64,000 bases of DNA from Zonotrichia leucophrys gambelii (Eukaryota > Chordata > Aves > Passeriformes > Passerellidae), in contig NC_088173.1 of the NCBI RefSeq assembly GCF_028769735.1, positions 6,531,038 to 6,595,037 of the forward strand, given 5' to 3'. Position 1 is the first letter of the stretch. Every line of letters starts with the position of its first letter. Of the stretch, positions 37,714-49,912 are shown in pieces. Below the pieces are notes generated by a model, which was given only the letters and a program-made list of their open reading frames with translations, was not told where the DNA came from and made no database searches. Made by a program: the position numbers and the translations under genes.

Positions 37714-39656
37714 AATTATTGTCTGGTGACCAGTGCAATTATACTCAATTGCCATTGAGAAAGATGTATGAAATAAAAGTAAAAAATATTGTCCTTTAAT
37801 AAATATGGTAACAAATAAAATGCTGCAAGGTTTGTAAAGACCCAGAAGGTCAGCAGTGCTAAGTGCAATATATCACTTCTACGCAAGGGCTTTTAAATTC
37901 AGCACTCTCCAATTTCTGCATTAAAGAGAGAGTTTATTGTTAATCCTGTGGGAATAGGTGGCTACTTTAGGACAAGAAATGGGATTCAATAGTATATGTT
38001 CATCTCCTTATTTTCAAAATTAAATTGGACTAAATGAAAATTATGTTTTCTGTTATTATTGTGCAACTATTTGCTCTAAATCTTAGGGCATTTTGGGAAA
38101 ATGTGATGGCCAGGGAACTCAGCAAAAACACAAAGCTGGTTTGCTGCTTTGCTCTTCTAAGCCATCCATGGATACTAACAATTAGAGCATTATGAAAGTT
38201 GAGTTTTTTTGGTATCCCTTCTGTTATTCTGATCACAACCTACCTAATCTACAATATTTTATTTATTGCATGTCATTGTGTCGATGAACATGCATGTATC
38301 ATGATCTACTGAAATGCAAAACTTCCTGAAATTTTCAATTAATTAACAATTAGTCTGAGCTGTAAGAGTTAGAAAAATTCCTCATTACTGTATTTTTGTA
38401 ATCTAAATTGTAAGACTAGCCTCTTCAATTCTATATTTATGTGCATAATTTTTGGCTTGTATTTGAGTGGTAACAAATTCAAAGGTTGATATTGCTACTT
38501 TCACCAACTCATTTCTCCAGCAGGACAAATAGGAGAACAAGCAGAAAATCATATACATATTTCTACTTCACATTTGTTAGCATACTAATGATGTGAAGTT
38601 GTCAGAGCCTAAGCATCTCAACTTGCTAATGATTTCCTGTACCTTAACCGGGACAAAAGGGATAAGCAGATAAACTGAAACTCCAGTTTCCAAGGAGACC
38701 ATTCCGGAAACATGTAAGAAATATTTAAGTAGGCACAACATGTCTCCAACAACTAGAGATTTTTTTCCTCACACAGTGAAATATGTAAGCTATGAAGAGG
38801 AATCTGCGCCCTCCAGACTCCATTCTGAAGCTGAGGTCTTGTGAGTTAGTGTGGCTTGCCATCCAAATGGCTTGCACAGAAGAATAATGAGTTCTCTGGA
38901 TTCCTGTAATGTTTCAGATGGTTATCAGTCACAAGCACTGAGCAGAATTGTGCTTTTTGCATACTTACCTATCTGTCTAACTCTCTGTCTAGCTATATGT
39001 GTGTTCATTTTGCTGTTTTATTTATGGCCACAAGAAAGCATGTCTTCTTCATTTAAATTTCAGTAAGACATTCTGTGCTAAGACACACAGTGCATGAAAA
39101 TAGAACCAAACTGTAGAGGGATCTGGAAAATATTTGATGTTACTTGAGGAAAACAGCACTTAGGATTATCTTTCCTCAACTCAAAATTTTGCACATAAGG
39201 AGGTCTTTTTTAGAGTACTAGATCCTGCTTTTCCTTTCCCATGTTGTCATGAACATCTTTGTTTCCTGCTAGACTTACAGTTGATGTTGCAAAACATGCA
39301 GCTCTGTAATAAAAACTTCCACACCTATCCCATACAAATGTTTTTTCCAACTTTTCCATGCTCAAGAGAGACATAAAGAGGAGGACAGAAAATTTCTTTC
39401 AAATTATTCAGTGAATATAGAAAAAAATAAATGGTGAAAGAGAGCTCCACTAAATTCAGTTTTAAACAGCTGCATTGGCATCAGTGAGTTATGGACCTTT
39501 GCACATCAGAACTCTGTCCTCACATAGTTCATATAAGCAATTTTACTATATTTACTTTTTCAATATGTAAATATTACAAAAATTAAACAGAAAAAGCCAG
39601 TCTCTACTAGACCCATCCAGAATTTTTTTCATTTTTGATCTTGGATAATGAAAAAA
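37714..39656. other. Unique AT-rich non-coding DNA
   Basis: No gene or repeat was recognised. Short open frames (up to 71 codons) lack domains. Confidence 0.5.
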
Positions 39657-40229
39657 ACTGGGGTTAAGCCACAACAGCTGGAAACTAAGGACCAAACAGC
39701 CACTCACTCACTGCTTCCTAGTGGGATGGGGAGAAAATTGAAAAAAAAGGTACAATTTAATGGTCTGTGATAAAAATAGTTTATTAATTGAAATGAGGTA
39801 AAATCTACTACTATTACTACTACTACTGCTACTATTACTACTACTACTACTACTAATAATAATAATAATGAAAATACACAACACAATTGCTGACTATCTG
39901 CCAATTGATGTCCAGCCTCTCCCTGGGAAGTGAGTGGCATTATTCAGCCAATCTCCTCCAAATTATATACTGAGTGTGATGTTGTGTGTTATGGAATATC
40001 CTTTTGGCCTGTTTGGATCAGCTGTCCTGGCCATGCTACCAATGGCTTCTTCTGCACCTGCTCACTGGCAGACCATAGGAAACTAAAACATCCTTGACTT
40101 AGACTAAGCACAATTTAGCAAAAACTAAAAATCAGTGTTACCATAATTATTTGCTTATTAAATTAATAACACCATCCTGTTCTCGTTACTAATAAGAAAA
40201 CAAAATCTATGTCAGCCAAGATCAGGACA
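39657..40229 (-). mobile_element. Solo ERVL-type LTR, minus strand, with trinucleotide array
   Basis: Its blocks match the LTRs at 35450 and 37188: GGGGTTAAGCCACAACAGC, CAGCCACTCACTCACTGC, AATAGTTTATTAATTGA, CACAATTGCTGACTATCTGCC, TTATGGAATATCCTTTTGGCC, and GTCAGCCAAGATCAGGACA at the end. A trinucleotide microsatellite lies just right of the reversed poly-A-signal segment. It is a third same-strand copy within 5 kb, with no internal viral sequence between the copies. Confidence 0.85.
39805..39869. repeat. (ACT)n/(AAT)n trinucleotide microsatellite
   Basis: About 20 trinucleotide units run CTACTACTATTACTAC and so on, then switch to AATAATAAT. The array lies inside the minus-strand LTR, directly beside the reversed AATAAA-type segment. 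Related LTRs are A/T-rich at the same place, so the array probably grew from LTR sequence. Confidence 0.92.
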
Positions 40230-41803
40230 ACAATGACACAGCTCTGACATCTGAAAAAAATCAACAACAAAAATCAAACACAGAAAATGCCACTGATCAA
40301 AGAAAATCTTGTTGAAGAAACAGGAAAAAAGACCGTGTAGTATTAAAGTCTATTCATTTCACAGAGCAAAATTCACAAAGCAAACTCCTACTTCCTAATT
40401 ACCATCACTGTATGAGAGGAAGTATCTCCTTTTTCAGTAGATATATTACTTGAAAGATTCATTATGGCAATTGAAACAGTTCTTAATTTTTGATACCTTT
40501 CAAGGATAAGGGCAGATAGGATAGCACTGAAAGATGATTGTGTTTAATAAGTGTAAGAGACTCAATTTTAGCAAAATGCAGTATTAAACGTGTCAAAATT
40601 AGGCATTTTGTTGGACATATTTGTTAAGGTTTTCTGGGAAATTGAAGACTAGTTCCACAAAGAAAGAAAACAAAAAAAGAGGATCTAAAAATTGGGAGTT
40701 GCTGGAGCTCAGATACTCATGAATACGAGTTGCAACAGAAAAATCATAGTTAAAGTATCTGTGATTTCTCACCAGATACTTATAAATTTCTTTGAATCCC
40801 AAAGGAATTACAAAAAAGGTTTATTAAGGTTTATAAGGAAGAAATGTTGCACAATATCTTATCCAGCTAACAGAAATCTTTCTCAGCATTTTAAGCATAA
40901 TACATTAATATAGAAAGTGTCATTGATGGTGAGATTCTGCTTGCAAGTGAGTTGTGCAAACACAGGTGTCTATTTTTAGGCCTCCCTTTATGGGGTAGGT
41001 ATCCTTTGCTGTGTTCCCTGTGGTCACTGGACATCAAAGGCTTAATTTAGCTGTTTGCCTACCTGCTTTTCACCACATTTGGAGAAGTCTTGCCCTTCAT
41101 CTGAGGCTCCAGAAGGGCAGATGTCTCACAGAGATTGTGTCCTACCTGCCAGAGCCATAGAAATGTCCCATATACCCTTTAGATAACCCTAGACCTTGAC
41201 TGCATGGAGGGCAGGGAGCCACCCAGCTGGGCAAGCACTTGGGAACAGGATTCAGTAGCTTAAGCATAGGTAGCCCTTGAAATGCTCATAATACATCAAA
41301 AGTTTGCACAGTGATGGCATTTTGATATATGATGCATGGTCTGTAGAATAATAATTGTGTCCTGGACTAGCCATGGGAAGCCAAAGTGGAAAGTGTAAAA
41401 TATCTGAAATGGTATCTTAACAGCTGAGTTCTTCTCTGTGTTAGGTGAATAGCTCTCCTTGCTCTCCCAAACATTTTGCTTATATGTAATTTGACTATCA
41501 CAAGGACTTGGACTTAAATGTAGTTTTGATTGAATCCCTCCTTCAGTGCTGAATCTCACTTTAAGATATACAACAAGAGTTGCTAAGTTGCTAAATCTTC
41601 AGCTTGTATTACTTTCCAAGAAGACTTTGGAAAAGGAAAAAGGAAAAATAAAAGGTTTTCTAAAGCTTGAAATAAACATAACTGATTGGAAGCATCAGTT
41701 TAGTATAGAAAAGTTCAAGGAAAACTGGGGCTTGTTGATGAACTCCAAGAACAAAATTCTCAAACACTAAAGTACTTATGAAGTAGTACCAAAGATTATA
41801 TAA

Positions 41804-41873
41804 AAATAATAACAATAAAATTATAATTATAATAAAATAATAATAATAGGTAGTAGTAGTAGTAAGAGAAGCT
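41804..41873. repeat. (AAT)n-(AGT)n compound microsatellite
   Basis: Imperfect AATAAT and ATTATA words are followed by four AATAAT-type units and then TAGTAGTAGTAGTAG. Unlike the array at 39805, I see no LTR sequence around it. Confidence 0.85.
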
Positions 41874-44800
41874 AAAAGACACAACATGTTAAATAATGAA
41901 TAGGGTGAAGGCTCTAAGCAATCTAAAACATGAATATTGAAGTCAGGTAGACAGTTACAGCTAAATAGTAATTAAATAAATTGCAAAAAGTGACTAAGTA
42001 TAAAGGTTTTGAGAGATAGTTGTCCACATTTAGAAGAATGTAGGAAGACACATTCACTCCAACTGATGCAGATAGAATTTACCAGTTTTGGCAAAGGAGA
42101 AAGTGAGGGAATGTATGTTAAAAAATAAATATATTTCAGATCATTGAGCTCACAGCTCTTCCGAATCATGATATTAAATAAACTAGCTGCACTAGCAACA
42201 CCAAGAACTGTGTTATTGTTTGGCAAACATTGGAAAAAATAGTAAAGGGCTGAAGGACTAAAATAGAAACAAAGAATGACGCAAAAAGGAGTTAACTAAG
42301 AGTGAAAAAATAATTACTCAAGTTGTACAGATAAAGCAGTGGACAAAAAGTTACAGGAAAGTTTTATGGAAGTAGGGCCCTGTCCAATACAATAGTTTTC
42401 ATCATTTAAATTAGATTACATATTTGAATAAAGATTAGCCTGCTGACATAGAACTTAGATTTCTCCAAGAAATTTGCTATCTTAAGTGCACTGTATTTTA
42501 TATTAATTAAGCCTTTTCTTGTTAATCTTGCATTTTTCAAAGACTGATTTTTATAAAGGCCAAGGCAAGAGATTATTATAAAATGATCAAAATTACCTTG
42601 CTAAATGGTCTCAATACACTAAAAAGTGTTTTCATACATTCAGAGGCAAGGTAATAGTTCAGACTTTCAGTGATTAAAATTATATCAGCAGGAGGCAAAT
42701 TCTGTCTTTGAAAGTAAAGATCTGAAGAAAACTTGATATCAACGTTTATGACTAGCAGCAGAAAAATTCTGCAATGGCAAAAGTATTTCTGTGATTATTC
42801 AGTATAGATGACAATAACAGAACAGGCAGTTCCTCACTTTACACAGAGTTAGTAAAATATACTTGTATGCCTATTCCAAACACAGATACAAGAGAAAAAA
42901 CTCAAGAAAAAGTAGCAAATAAGCCAGGAGGCAGAAGTAAATAAATAAATTAAAAATATTAAAACAGAAGGTTGGGACATTACTTGACCTCTGTGCTTTG
43001 AAAGGCACTTAAACATTAGAGACACATTACTAAAAGCCTTTTCAGTCTTATTTACAAATGCATTAAATTAAAAAAATTGCTAGAGATTGAAGTTAAATAA
43101 GTGCAGTTTTAAAAACAAGAGCAGTTTCCTGACAGTGATGGCAATTACTATGGGGATAGGGAAAGAGCTATCCACGTTGAAACGATTGCTTTTAAAGTGA
43201 AGTATGGTATTCATAAAAAAAGATCTGTTTTAACCCAGTTTCAAAAAGAAACGGTAGTGCTTCTGTGCACGTGGTTTGAGCTGGATAAACATGGAGATGG
43301 TAGAAAATCTCAAAATTTGTGAGTTTTGGAAATTTTCTGATCAGTTTTTTCCTCCTTTGTCATGGGAAGAAGACAATTACTTGTATTGTCATGCCTGCAA
43401 TAATGAAGCTTGAGACTCCTGATCAAGGTACTCACTGCAATTGAACCTCATGTTTCAGGATCTCAGCTGGTCAGTTACAATAATTAAGTAGAATTTTTTT
43501 CCCTTGGCACATCTGATCATAAATGTTGCTCTTCCTTTGGGGTTTTATTTCTATTGAAAATAGAAATAATGTAGCCATAGCTGGTGATGGTACTTAGAAC
43601 AGTGAGGTCAGCTATGTGTCTTGTCCACATCTTTGAGGGCTTAAGAGCTGTCATATTCAGGCTTGGGACATTTTCCTGTTAAGTTGGCTGAACTTTTTTT
43701 CTCTATATTCACCTATTGAATAGGACACAGTTCCTCTGCCAGAATGATCAAAGCAGCTCTTTACCATTGCAGGAATTAAGACAGTGACATCTTAGGCATT
43801 CCTGTTCTGTGCCAAATCACAGTTAGGTTGCCTAAGGACTGGTAGAGTTTGCTGTAAGTACAGTCATTTGTTATCCATAAGGGGATCACTGTGATATTTA
43901 ATATCCTATGAAAAATCAGAACAAAGTATCTAATCAACATTTGTGGCCTTCTCTTTCATTAGGGGAAAAAAACAAAGGAAAAGAGATGGATACATAAAAA
44001 TTGAAATATTTGATATAAGAATTACTTATGTGTAGGATGATTTACTATTTGTTCACTTTGCAACAGACCTCGAACAACTGTGATAAACACTTTCCAGTTT
44101 TAATGTTCATGAGGTTTCCTATACATAGAAGAGATGTGCAGTACCAAAACATATTTAATTCTTGCTAATAAAAAAGGCATAACAAGATTTAGTGTCTGAA
44201 AGATTAAGTGTGTCATTTTCCATCTTGAAATTAAGATGGAGTTCCTAGCAGTGAGGTTAATTAATCATCGAACTAACTTTCGAAGAGAGGTAGTAGAGTC
44301 ATCAATGTTTGCTATTGCTCAAAAATGAGATTAGATAAATTCTTAAATGGCACATTTTTTAAATTAAGTCTTCTGGGGAAGGCTGTGGTCATGGTTTTTC
44401 TTCTCTGTCTCTGGTATCTGTGAGGTTTTTGTTTTGCCTCATCTGTTTTCCACCTTCAAAAGCAGGAGAAGCCAGAGGGGGAGAGGGTGGAAGAAATGTC
44501 AGTCTTTCTATTGTCAGTCCTTCTATTTGTGAAGAGGCAAAGGATACATTGTGAATGTGCTCACAACTGAGTACTGATGCAATATTGAGATCCCACTGTA
44601 TCAGGTAGATTTTAGCTGTGGAGTAGGATTTTCTCCTGCTGAGCTTGGAACTTAAATAGACAGGCAAGGGCTTGGGAGGGGTTACAGATTAGTGAAGTAA
44701 ATATCTGAACACACTGTTTTGAAGCCACTGATTGAGAGCTGACATTTCATTTAAGAGTTCAGTAGTGAGGGGATTTGCTAAGTCAGGAAAAGAAAATATC

Positions 44801-45264
44801 AGACTTGATCACAGAAACCAAAAAGAGGATGAAGATGTGAAGAGGGAGCTAGAGTTAAATACGGAAGACTTTTAAATGAATGCTGCAGAAATGGGGTTGA
44901 GGGCAGAGTTGCTAGGTGTAGTGCCACTGGTTTTATTGATTTAAACTTCTGTCTTCCTGAATTAAATATGTTCCTGTCTGAGCTCATACATGTGGTGCTG
45001 ATTAGGCCTTGAACCCCTGAAGTGGGTAAAATTCTCAAGTGTGAGGAAAGGTGATGTGATTCTCCTCAGCTCTCTGTTTACTTTCTCCAGCCACAGGACA
45101 AGCTTGAGCATCTTTCTAACAACTGTCCTCACTCTTTGAATTGGAAAAATTGTTAAGTTCTTCTGACATGTAGCTTGCAAGCGAAAATTAATTCACTTAT
45201 TCAATACCATGAACTGTGTTCAAGACATTTTACCTTTGTTTGCAGGAGAGTTTCTGGAAACTGT

Positions 45265-45278
45265 GTTGCCATGGAAAT
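45265..45278. promoter_or_regulatory. RFX X-box-like motif
   Basis: GTTGCCATGGAAAT matches the X-box consensus (GTTGCCATGGMAAC) at 13 of 14 positions. A single 14-base motif in non-coding DNA is weak evidence of function. Confidence 0.25.
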
Positions 45279-46302
45279 GTGATTTGCTAGTCTCTTCTAA
45301 GAATGTGTGCTTGGGGAGAGCTAGTGAGCTGTGACTTCATTTCTGACTAACAAATAGGGTTCCAAACATAGTATAGTATATATAGCATAGATGAAGGTAC
45401 CAGAATCGTCCTTGATTATTTTTCTGAAATCAATATGACTGAGGAAAGTGAATGGAGTCACAATGGCCAGTTTCCAGACTGAAATCTCTACATCACTTGG
45501 GAATCAGGCAGGAACTGAAAGTCCCTATTCCCTTTTGAAGATGATTATTCAGCGTAGCACAAGCTACACTGTATATATGCAGGAGTAGCACAAGCTCATC
45601 ATTAGGAGCCTCTTTTCACCACTGCAACAAACAAACAATTTTGAGGAAACACAGGCAGGCACATTGGAGCATAAACTAAATGACAAATACTGATGACATT
45701 TCATTTGAGAGGCCATGTAGAAGCATCCTTTGGGAGTCTGTGAAAAAGAAAAAGGTTTGATCCTGTTACTGTTTTGAAAAACCAGACCTCTATTCATAAA
45801 TTATGCGGGAGTATTTTAACATGGGGCATGCAGAATTCTTCCACAAATAGTCTGCCTCCTTCCATTTACCCAGATAACAAAGTGCTAAGATGCTAAGGGA
45901 AAGCTATAAAATGGATCTAAATAATGTCTGCAAACTCTTCCAAAAACACTTCAGTCTTTTGCCAGGGACGCAAACTTTGCAAACTTTCATTTTGCAGAAG
46001 AATTCTTTTCATTTTTTCAGATAACTACTCAGTGGATATTGTGAAATTTATATGACAGAGCACAATATAGTTAGTTATCAGGGCTATTGGTGCCTTTAGA
46101 CAGTTGAGCTTGTACTTGGAGCTTCCTTCCTCAGTTTTTGGTTCCTCTGAAATTTCTCATTTTAAATCTTGACGTCTCCAGTTTTCAAGAATTCATCTTT
46201 TATTTAGCTTCAAATCCTTTCTACTGCAATGTGAGCAGAACATCACAGTATGCTTCCTTATTGGGAATCTCTCAGACCCTTTCTGAAAAGCTGAATTTAA
46301 AT

Positions 46303-46398
46303 AGGGTGACTCTTGGGGATATCCTGAGCAGGGCAGGGAGCTGGACTCAATGATCCTTGTGGATCCATTCCATCTCAGCACATTCTGTGACTCTGTGA
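46303..46398 (+). mobile_element. CR1 LINE 3' end fragment
   Basis: It contains GGGTGACTCTTGGGGATATC, GAGCTGGACTCAATGATCC, and a diverged TCCATTCCATCTCAGCACATTC, and ends in the tail ATTCTGTGACTCTGTGA. It is a truncated CR1 copy of about 96 bases. Confidence 0.88.
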
Positions 46399-46929
46399 AA
46401 TTACTATTTTTGTCTCCACAGCATTTGGGAGTTCTCTTGGCAGACACAGAATGCAGCATGGTGCACAGCCATGTAAAATAAAAAAAAATCCATATGTTTT
46501 CCATAATTATTTGGCTTGTGTTTTTCTTGTTTCTTAAATTGATTTGTATTTCTTTTACAAAATTCAATTGTTCCATGCCATGATTCATGCTGGCTTATGA
46601 GTTTCTTCATATAATAAAGGTCTTTGAAGATACAAAATAATTTTCTTCAGTTTGCAGTACTTCTCTTTCTTTTAACAGAAGGACTACTTCTGTTTTTCAA
46701 ACACCTTTATTAATGCTATTGTTATTATCTCACATACATCTCTAGGTTAAAACTTCAGAGTGTTAAATCAGCTGGTGAGTAGCTGATTTAGTAATTCAGA
46801 GATATAAGTCTCATGCACGAAGAAACTGACAAGCAGCGCACTCAACTGCCCATATATTCTGCAGATTGTAGACATCAAGGTACAGTTTTACTTGGAAAAG
46901 TGAGAGTAAAAATTAGGGGGCAAATCTCC
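46399..46929. other. Unique AT-rich non-coding DNA
   Basis: No gene or repeat was recognised after the CR1 tail. Confidence 0.5.
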
Positions 46930-47240
46930 ATCCTGGTTGTGTTTTTCTTCAACCTGCAGTAATTCCTGCAGGCCATCCCAGATTTCTCCGTATCCATAAT
47001 AATCTCCTGATCAATAGTGCATGCACCATATGGCACTTGCAGTGATCAGGCAAAGCCCTTTCTGTTGTGTGAGATATGTGTATTCACAGATGCTCCTCAT
47101 TTCTTCCATTTTGATTATCTGAATTGGGGCATGCAAATGAGCCATTAATTTGACTTTAGGCCCTGAGTCTACAATAAACCATTCTGCTGTGCATCAGCAG
47201 AAAAATGAAACAATGGTGTGAATTTGGTAACAATTTTTTC
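46930..47240. promoter_or_regulatory. Candidate enhancer with octamer and SOX-like sites
   Basis: This non-repetitive patch contains a perfect POU octamer ATGCAAAT (47131-47138) next to a homeodomain-like ATTAATTTG, and a SOX-type AACAATGG (47209-47216). POU and SOX factors are known to act together in vertebrate enhancers, though these sites are about 70 bases apart. The call rests on motif content and texture only. Confidence 0.28.
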
Positions 47241-47640
47241 TCTGTCTTCTCTGAGAGAAAAGTGACATCTTCAAAGTGCCTCATCTAAGATACAGAGCAT
47301 GGATCAGAAGTAGAGTTTACCCAGATGCATTTCTGTACTCTGCACGTAGAGGCATGGACAAAACTGTTACTAAAACTGTAGCAATTGCTTGAGTGAAAGG
47401 CTGAACTTGTTCTATGCCAACTTCAGAGCAACTCTAAAGATTTGGAGATTCAGAAATGTCAGCCTGCCCACTGTACACTGTCAGATAAGCTCATCTGCTC
47501 AAACACAGGCAGTGCCTTAAGAGTATGGTTAATTAAATCAGAACATCAACAAGTGTTGTTTATTCTTTTCAATCTGATGCTTTTCCCCAAAATTTTTCTG
47601 GGGCCAGAACATCAAGTTTCATCATTTCTGCTTCTTGAGG

Positions 47641-48031
47641 TGTCCTGGTTTTGGCTCACCAGAGGAATTTTCCATACTATATGACATAAAGCTCAGGGAG
47701 AACCTGAGCATAAAGTACCAAGGGAAGCATTGGTGGGAGCTACACTGCCAAGAGACTGCCAAGGGCATTTGTAGGTTGTTATTGATCAATTCCTTTCATT
47801 TGCATCACTTGTCTTTCTTGGGTTTTATTTCTCTATCCTCTTTACCTTTTAATTACAAGTTAGATTTGCTGTTGTTGTTATTTCTATATTATTTTTTATT
47901 TGATTTCAAATTTTAAGCTTTTTATCTCAGTCCGTGAGCTTTCTCCAACTCTCTTCCCCCAGCCTTCTGGGGCAGGGAGTGACTGAGTGGTTGTGTGGTG
48001 CTTAGCTGCTGACAAGGTTTAAACCACAGCA
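47641..48031 (+). mobile_element. Solo ERVL-type LTR, + strand
   Basis: It starts TGTCCTGGTTTTGGCTCACC and carries the standard right half: TTATCTCAGTCCGTGAGCTTT, a CTCTTCCCCCAGCC block, GGGGCAGGGAGTGACTGAGTG, GTTGTGTGGTGCTTAGCTGC, and an end resembling GGTTTAAACCACAGCA. Length is 391 bases. The 5-base flanks TGAGG (47636-47640) and GGAGG (48032-48036) agree at 4 of 5, consistent with a slightly mutated target-site duplication. The open frames inside (80 and 93 codons) are not genes. Confidence 0.88.
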
Positions 48032-49079
48032 GGAGGGAAAGGATGAACTTAAAGAGAGCAGGGGAGTTCTTAAAGAAAATACTTGAAGGTGAGACTTATA
48101 GCTTCCCTAGTGGAGTAGCTGATAAGACATTATTTGATTATGGACCAGAGTTAATTCTGGCACTGGTCCTAGCATTCCTACACTCAAAGCTGCCAGCTTA
48201 TGCCAGTACATTATTTAGCAATGGTATGAAATGACAGGGATGTAAAAGAGCACACTGTGTTGACTCAAAATGATTGGGAGTCTGAGAAAATTCCTCAGTC
48301 AGCTCTAAGGCACTCCAAAGGCAAATAGAAAGGATGCAAGAGGAAAGATGACTTGCATTCTAGGGCTTCCCCAGCATACAAAAAGTAGATTATAGGTGAC
48401 ATTTCTACACTTTTCTGCAAGTCCATTTACAATAAATATTTAAAACAAGAAAAAAGTATTCAAGAAACAAACCATGAAGGAAAGAGATGGATTCATAATT
48501 CATCATAGGACTATATCTTGCACACACAAGAGGTATGCTCTGAATGTGAATTGACAGTAGTATCTTCCAAAGTTTGATTCACAGTTGAAGAAGGGTGATA
48601 CTGAAAAGTGCTTCGTCTTGAGTTTAGGAGACAAGCATGGTTTCTTTTAATGGTCAGTAAAATTCACTGTGTTTCTTTACTCTTTTTCTTCCTGGGTACA
48701 TGAAAATACTTTCCTCTCTCTTGTCAAAGACATCAGAATGTTTAAGAGTGTGTAGCCTGTCCTATTGAAAATCAAAGAAAATTCTTTACTGGTAGGTGAG
48801 TCACTTATAAAACATGTGATCAAAACAATACTTCTTCAAGTATTTGCTAATTCGCAAGGTAACTTCTATTTCCTTTCAAAGAGGATTTTTGTTTTCTTAC
48901 TGAAGGGATTGTGCTTAGCAATTTAGCAATCAATAACTGCCAGATACCAGCTTTCAAATTAAAGCTAATTTCCATGATTGACAACTTGGGGTGGTTTTCC
49001 GCTTGGTTAAGTACAGAATCTAATGTAACCTGTAATCTAAACTAAACCATCAAAATCAGCAAGAAGAAAAAGGCCCTGA
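48032..49079. other. Unique non-coding DNA
   Basis: No gene was recognised. A 63-codon frame starts just after the LTR (48043) and has no recognisable domain. Confidence 0.5.
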
Positions 49080-49800
49080 GACAGTCTTTGGACTTGTGCT
49101 CATTAGTGATGATGTATTCAGGGAAAACACCAGCACTTCAGAGGAGATAAATATTTTTTTCTATCAGTGTTCAGAGCAGGAAAACCTGGGGAGATTCCAA
49201 TGCTGTATTTTGGGATTTATGAAGGATCAACCTGATTAATGAAGGATCAACTGAAACAATGCTATAGGTGGAGGGTGATCATGGTAAATAGAAATAGAAA
49301 AAAACTAGCAAATGACCAATGCGAGATGGTATTCACCCAGAAGTCTCAATAGTACTCAAGGATGAAATAGTACAACTTTAGATCTACTATGTATCTCATC
49401 TACTCCTGGCATAGGAAGATTTGAAAGTGAAAAATATTGTGACAATCTTTGAAAATAAACGTTTCATAGGAACCTAGGCACGTGCAGATCTGTAAGCCTG
49501 CAGGCAAATGAATGAAGTGTTAACACTGACTGAGACCTGAATAAATGGAAACTACCTGAGAAAAGGCCATGTGATTTCCACAAATGGAAGTTCATTTTTA
49601 CAAAACTTTAAAAATATTTTAAGAGGTCAAAACCCTTCTAGGTAAGGATAATATACTTGGCATGTCCTGCTTGGATTTTTAAATGGCTTTTCATAAGGTC
49701 TTGTGCAAAGCTTGTGGAGAAAACAAACAGAAAGGGCAGGTCCCAGCATCAGTAAATGGCTAAAATCAGGGGAAAAAAAAGGTTAAAAGAAATAATTAAA
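49080..49800 (+). mobile_element. Ancient CR1-type LINE, left part (reverse transcriptase region)
   Basis: Heavily mutated, but the order fits an old CR1 second open frame: GAGATGGTATTCACCCAGAAG, ACTCAAGGATGAAATAGTAC, AGATCTGTAAGCCTGCAGG, AAAGGCCATGTGATTTCCAC (where younger copies encode HGF-KGKSC), and TTGGATTTTTAAATGGCTTTTC with ATAAGGTCTTGTGC (motif A, the position of a catalytic aspartate). All frames are broken. An LTR separates it from the right part at 50840-51690. A 13-base duplication (ATGAAGGATCAAC) lies at about 49217-49250. Confidence 0.6.
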
Positions 49801-49912
49801 TGTTACTTACAGGAAAGTGGTTTTCCACCATGGCTGGAACTTGTACCTGGAAAATGCAGTGAGAAGTTACATGTCCATGTTTCCACACAATAAAGAAATT
49901 CACAGGTTAAGG

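Larger units (their letters stand above)
40230..46302. other. Long non-coding stretch, no gene seen
   Basis: Mostly AT-rich and unique. A GC-richer segment at about 40940-41290 looks like it could be an old dispersed repeat, but I could not name it. A microsatellite at 41804-41873 and an X-box-like motif at 45265-45278 are listed separately. A short duplication, GTCAGTC/CTTTCTATT, lies near 44498-44528. No coding exon was recognised. Confidence 0.5.
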
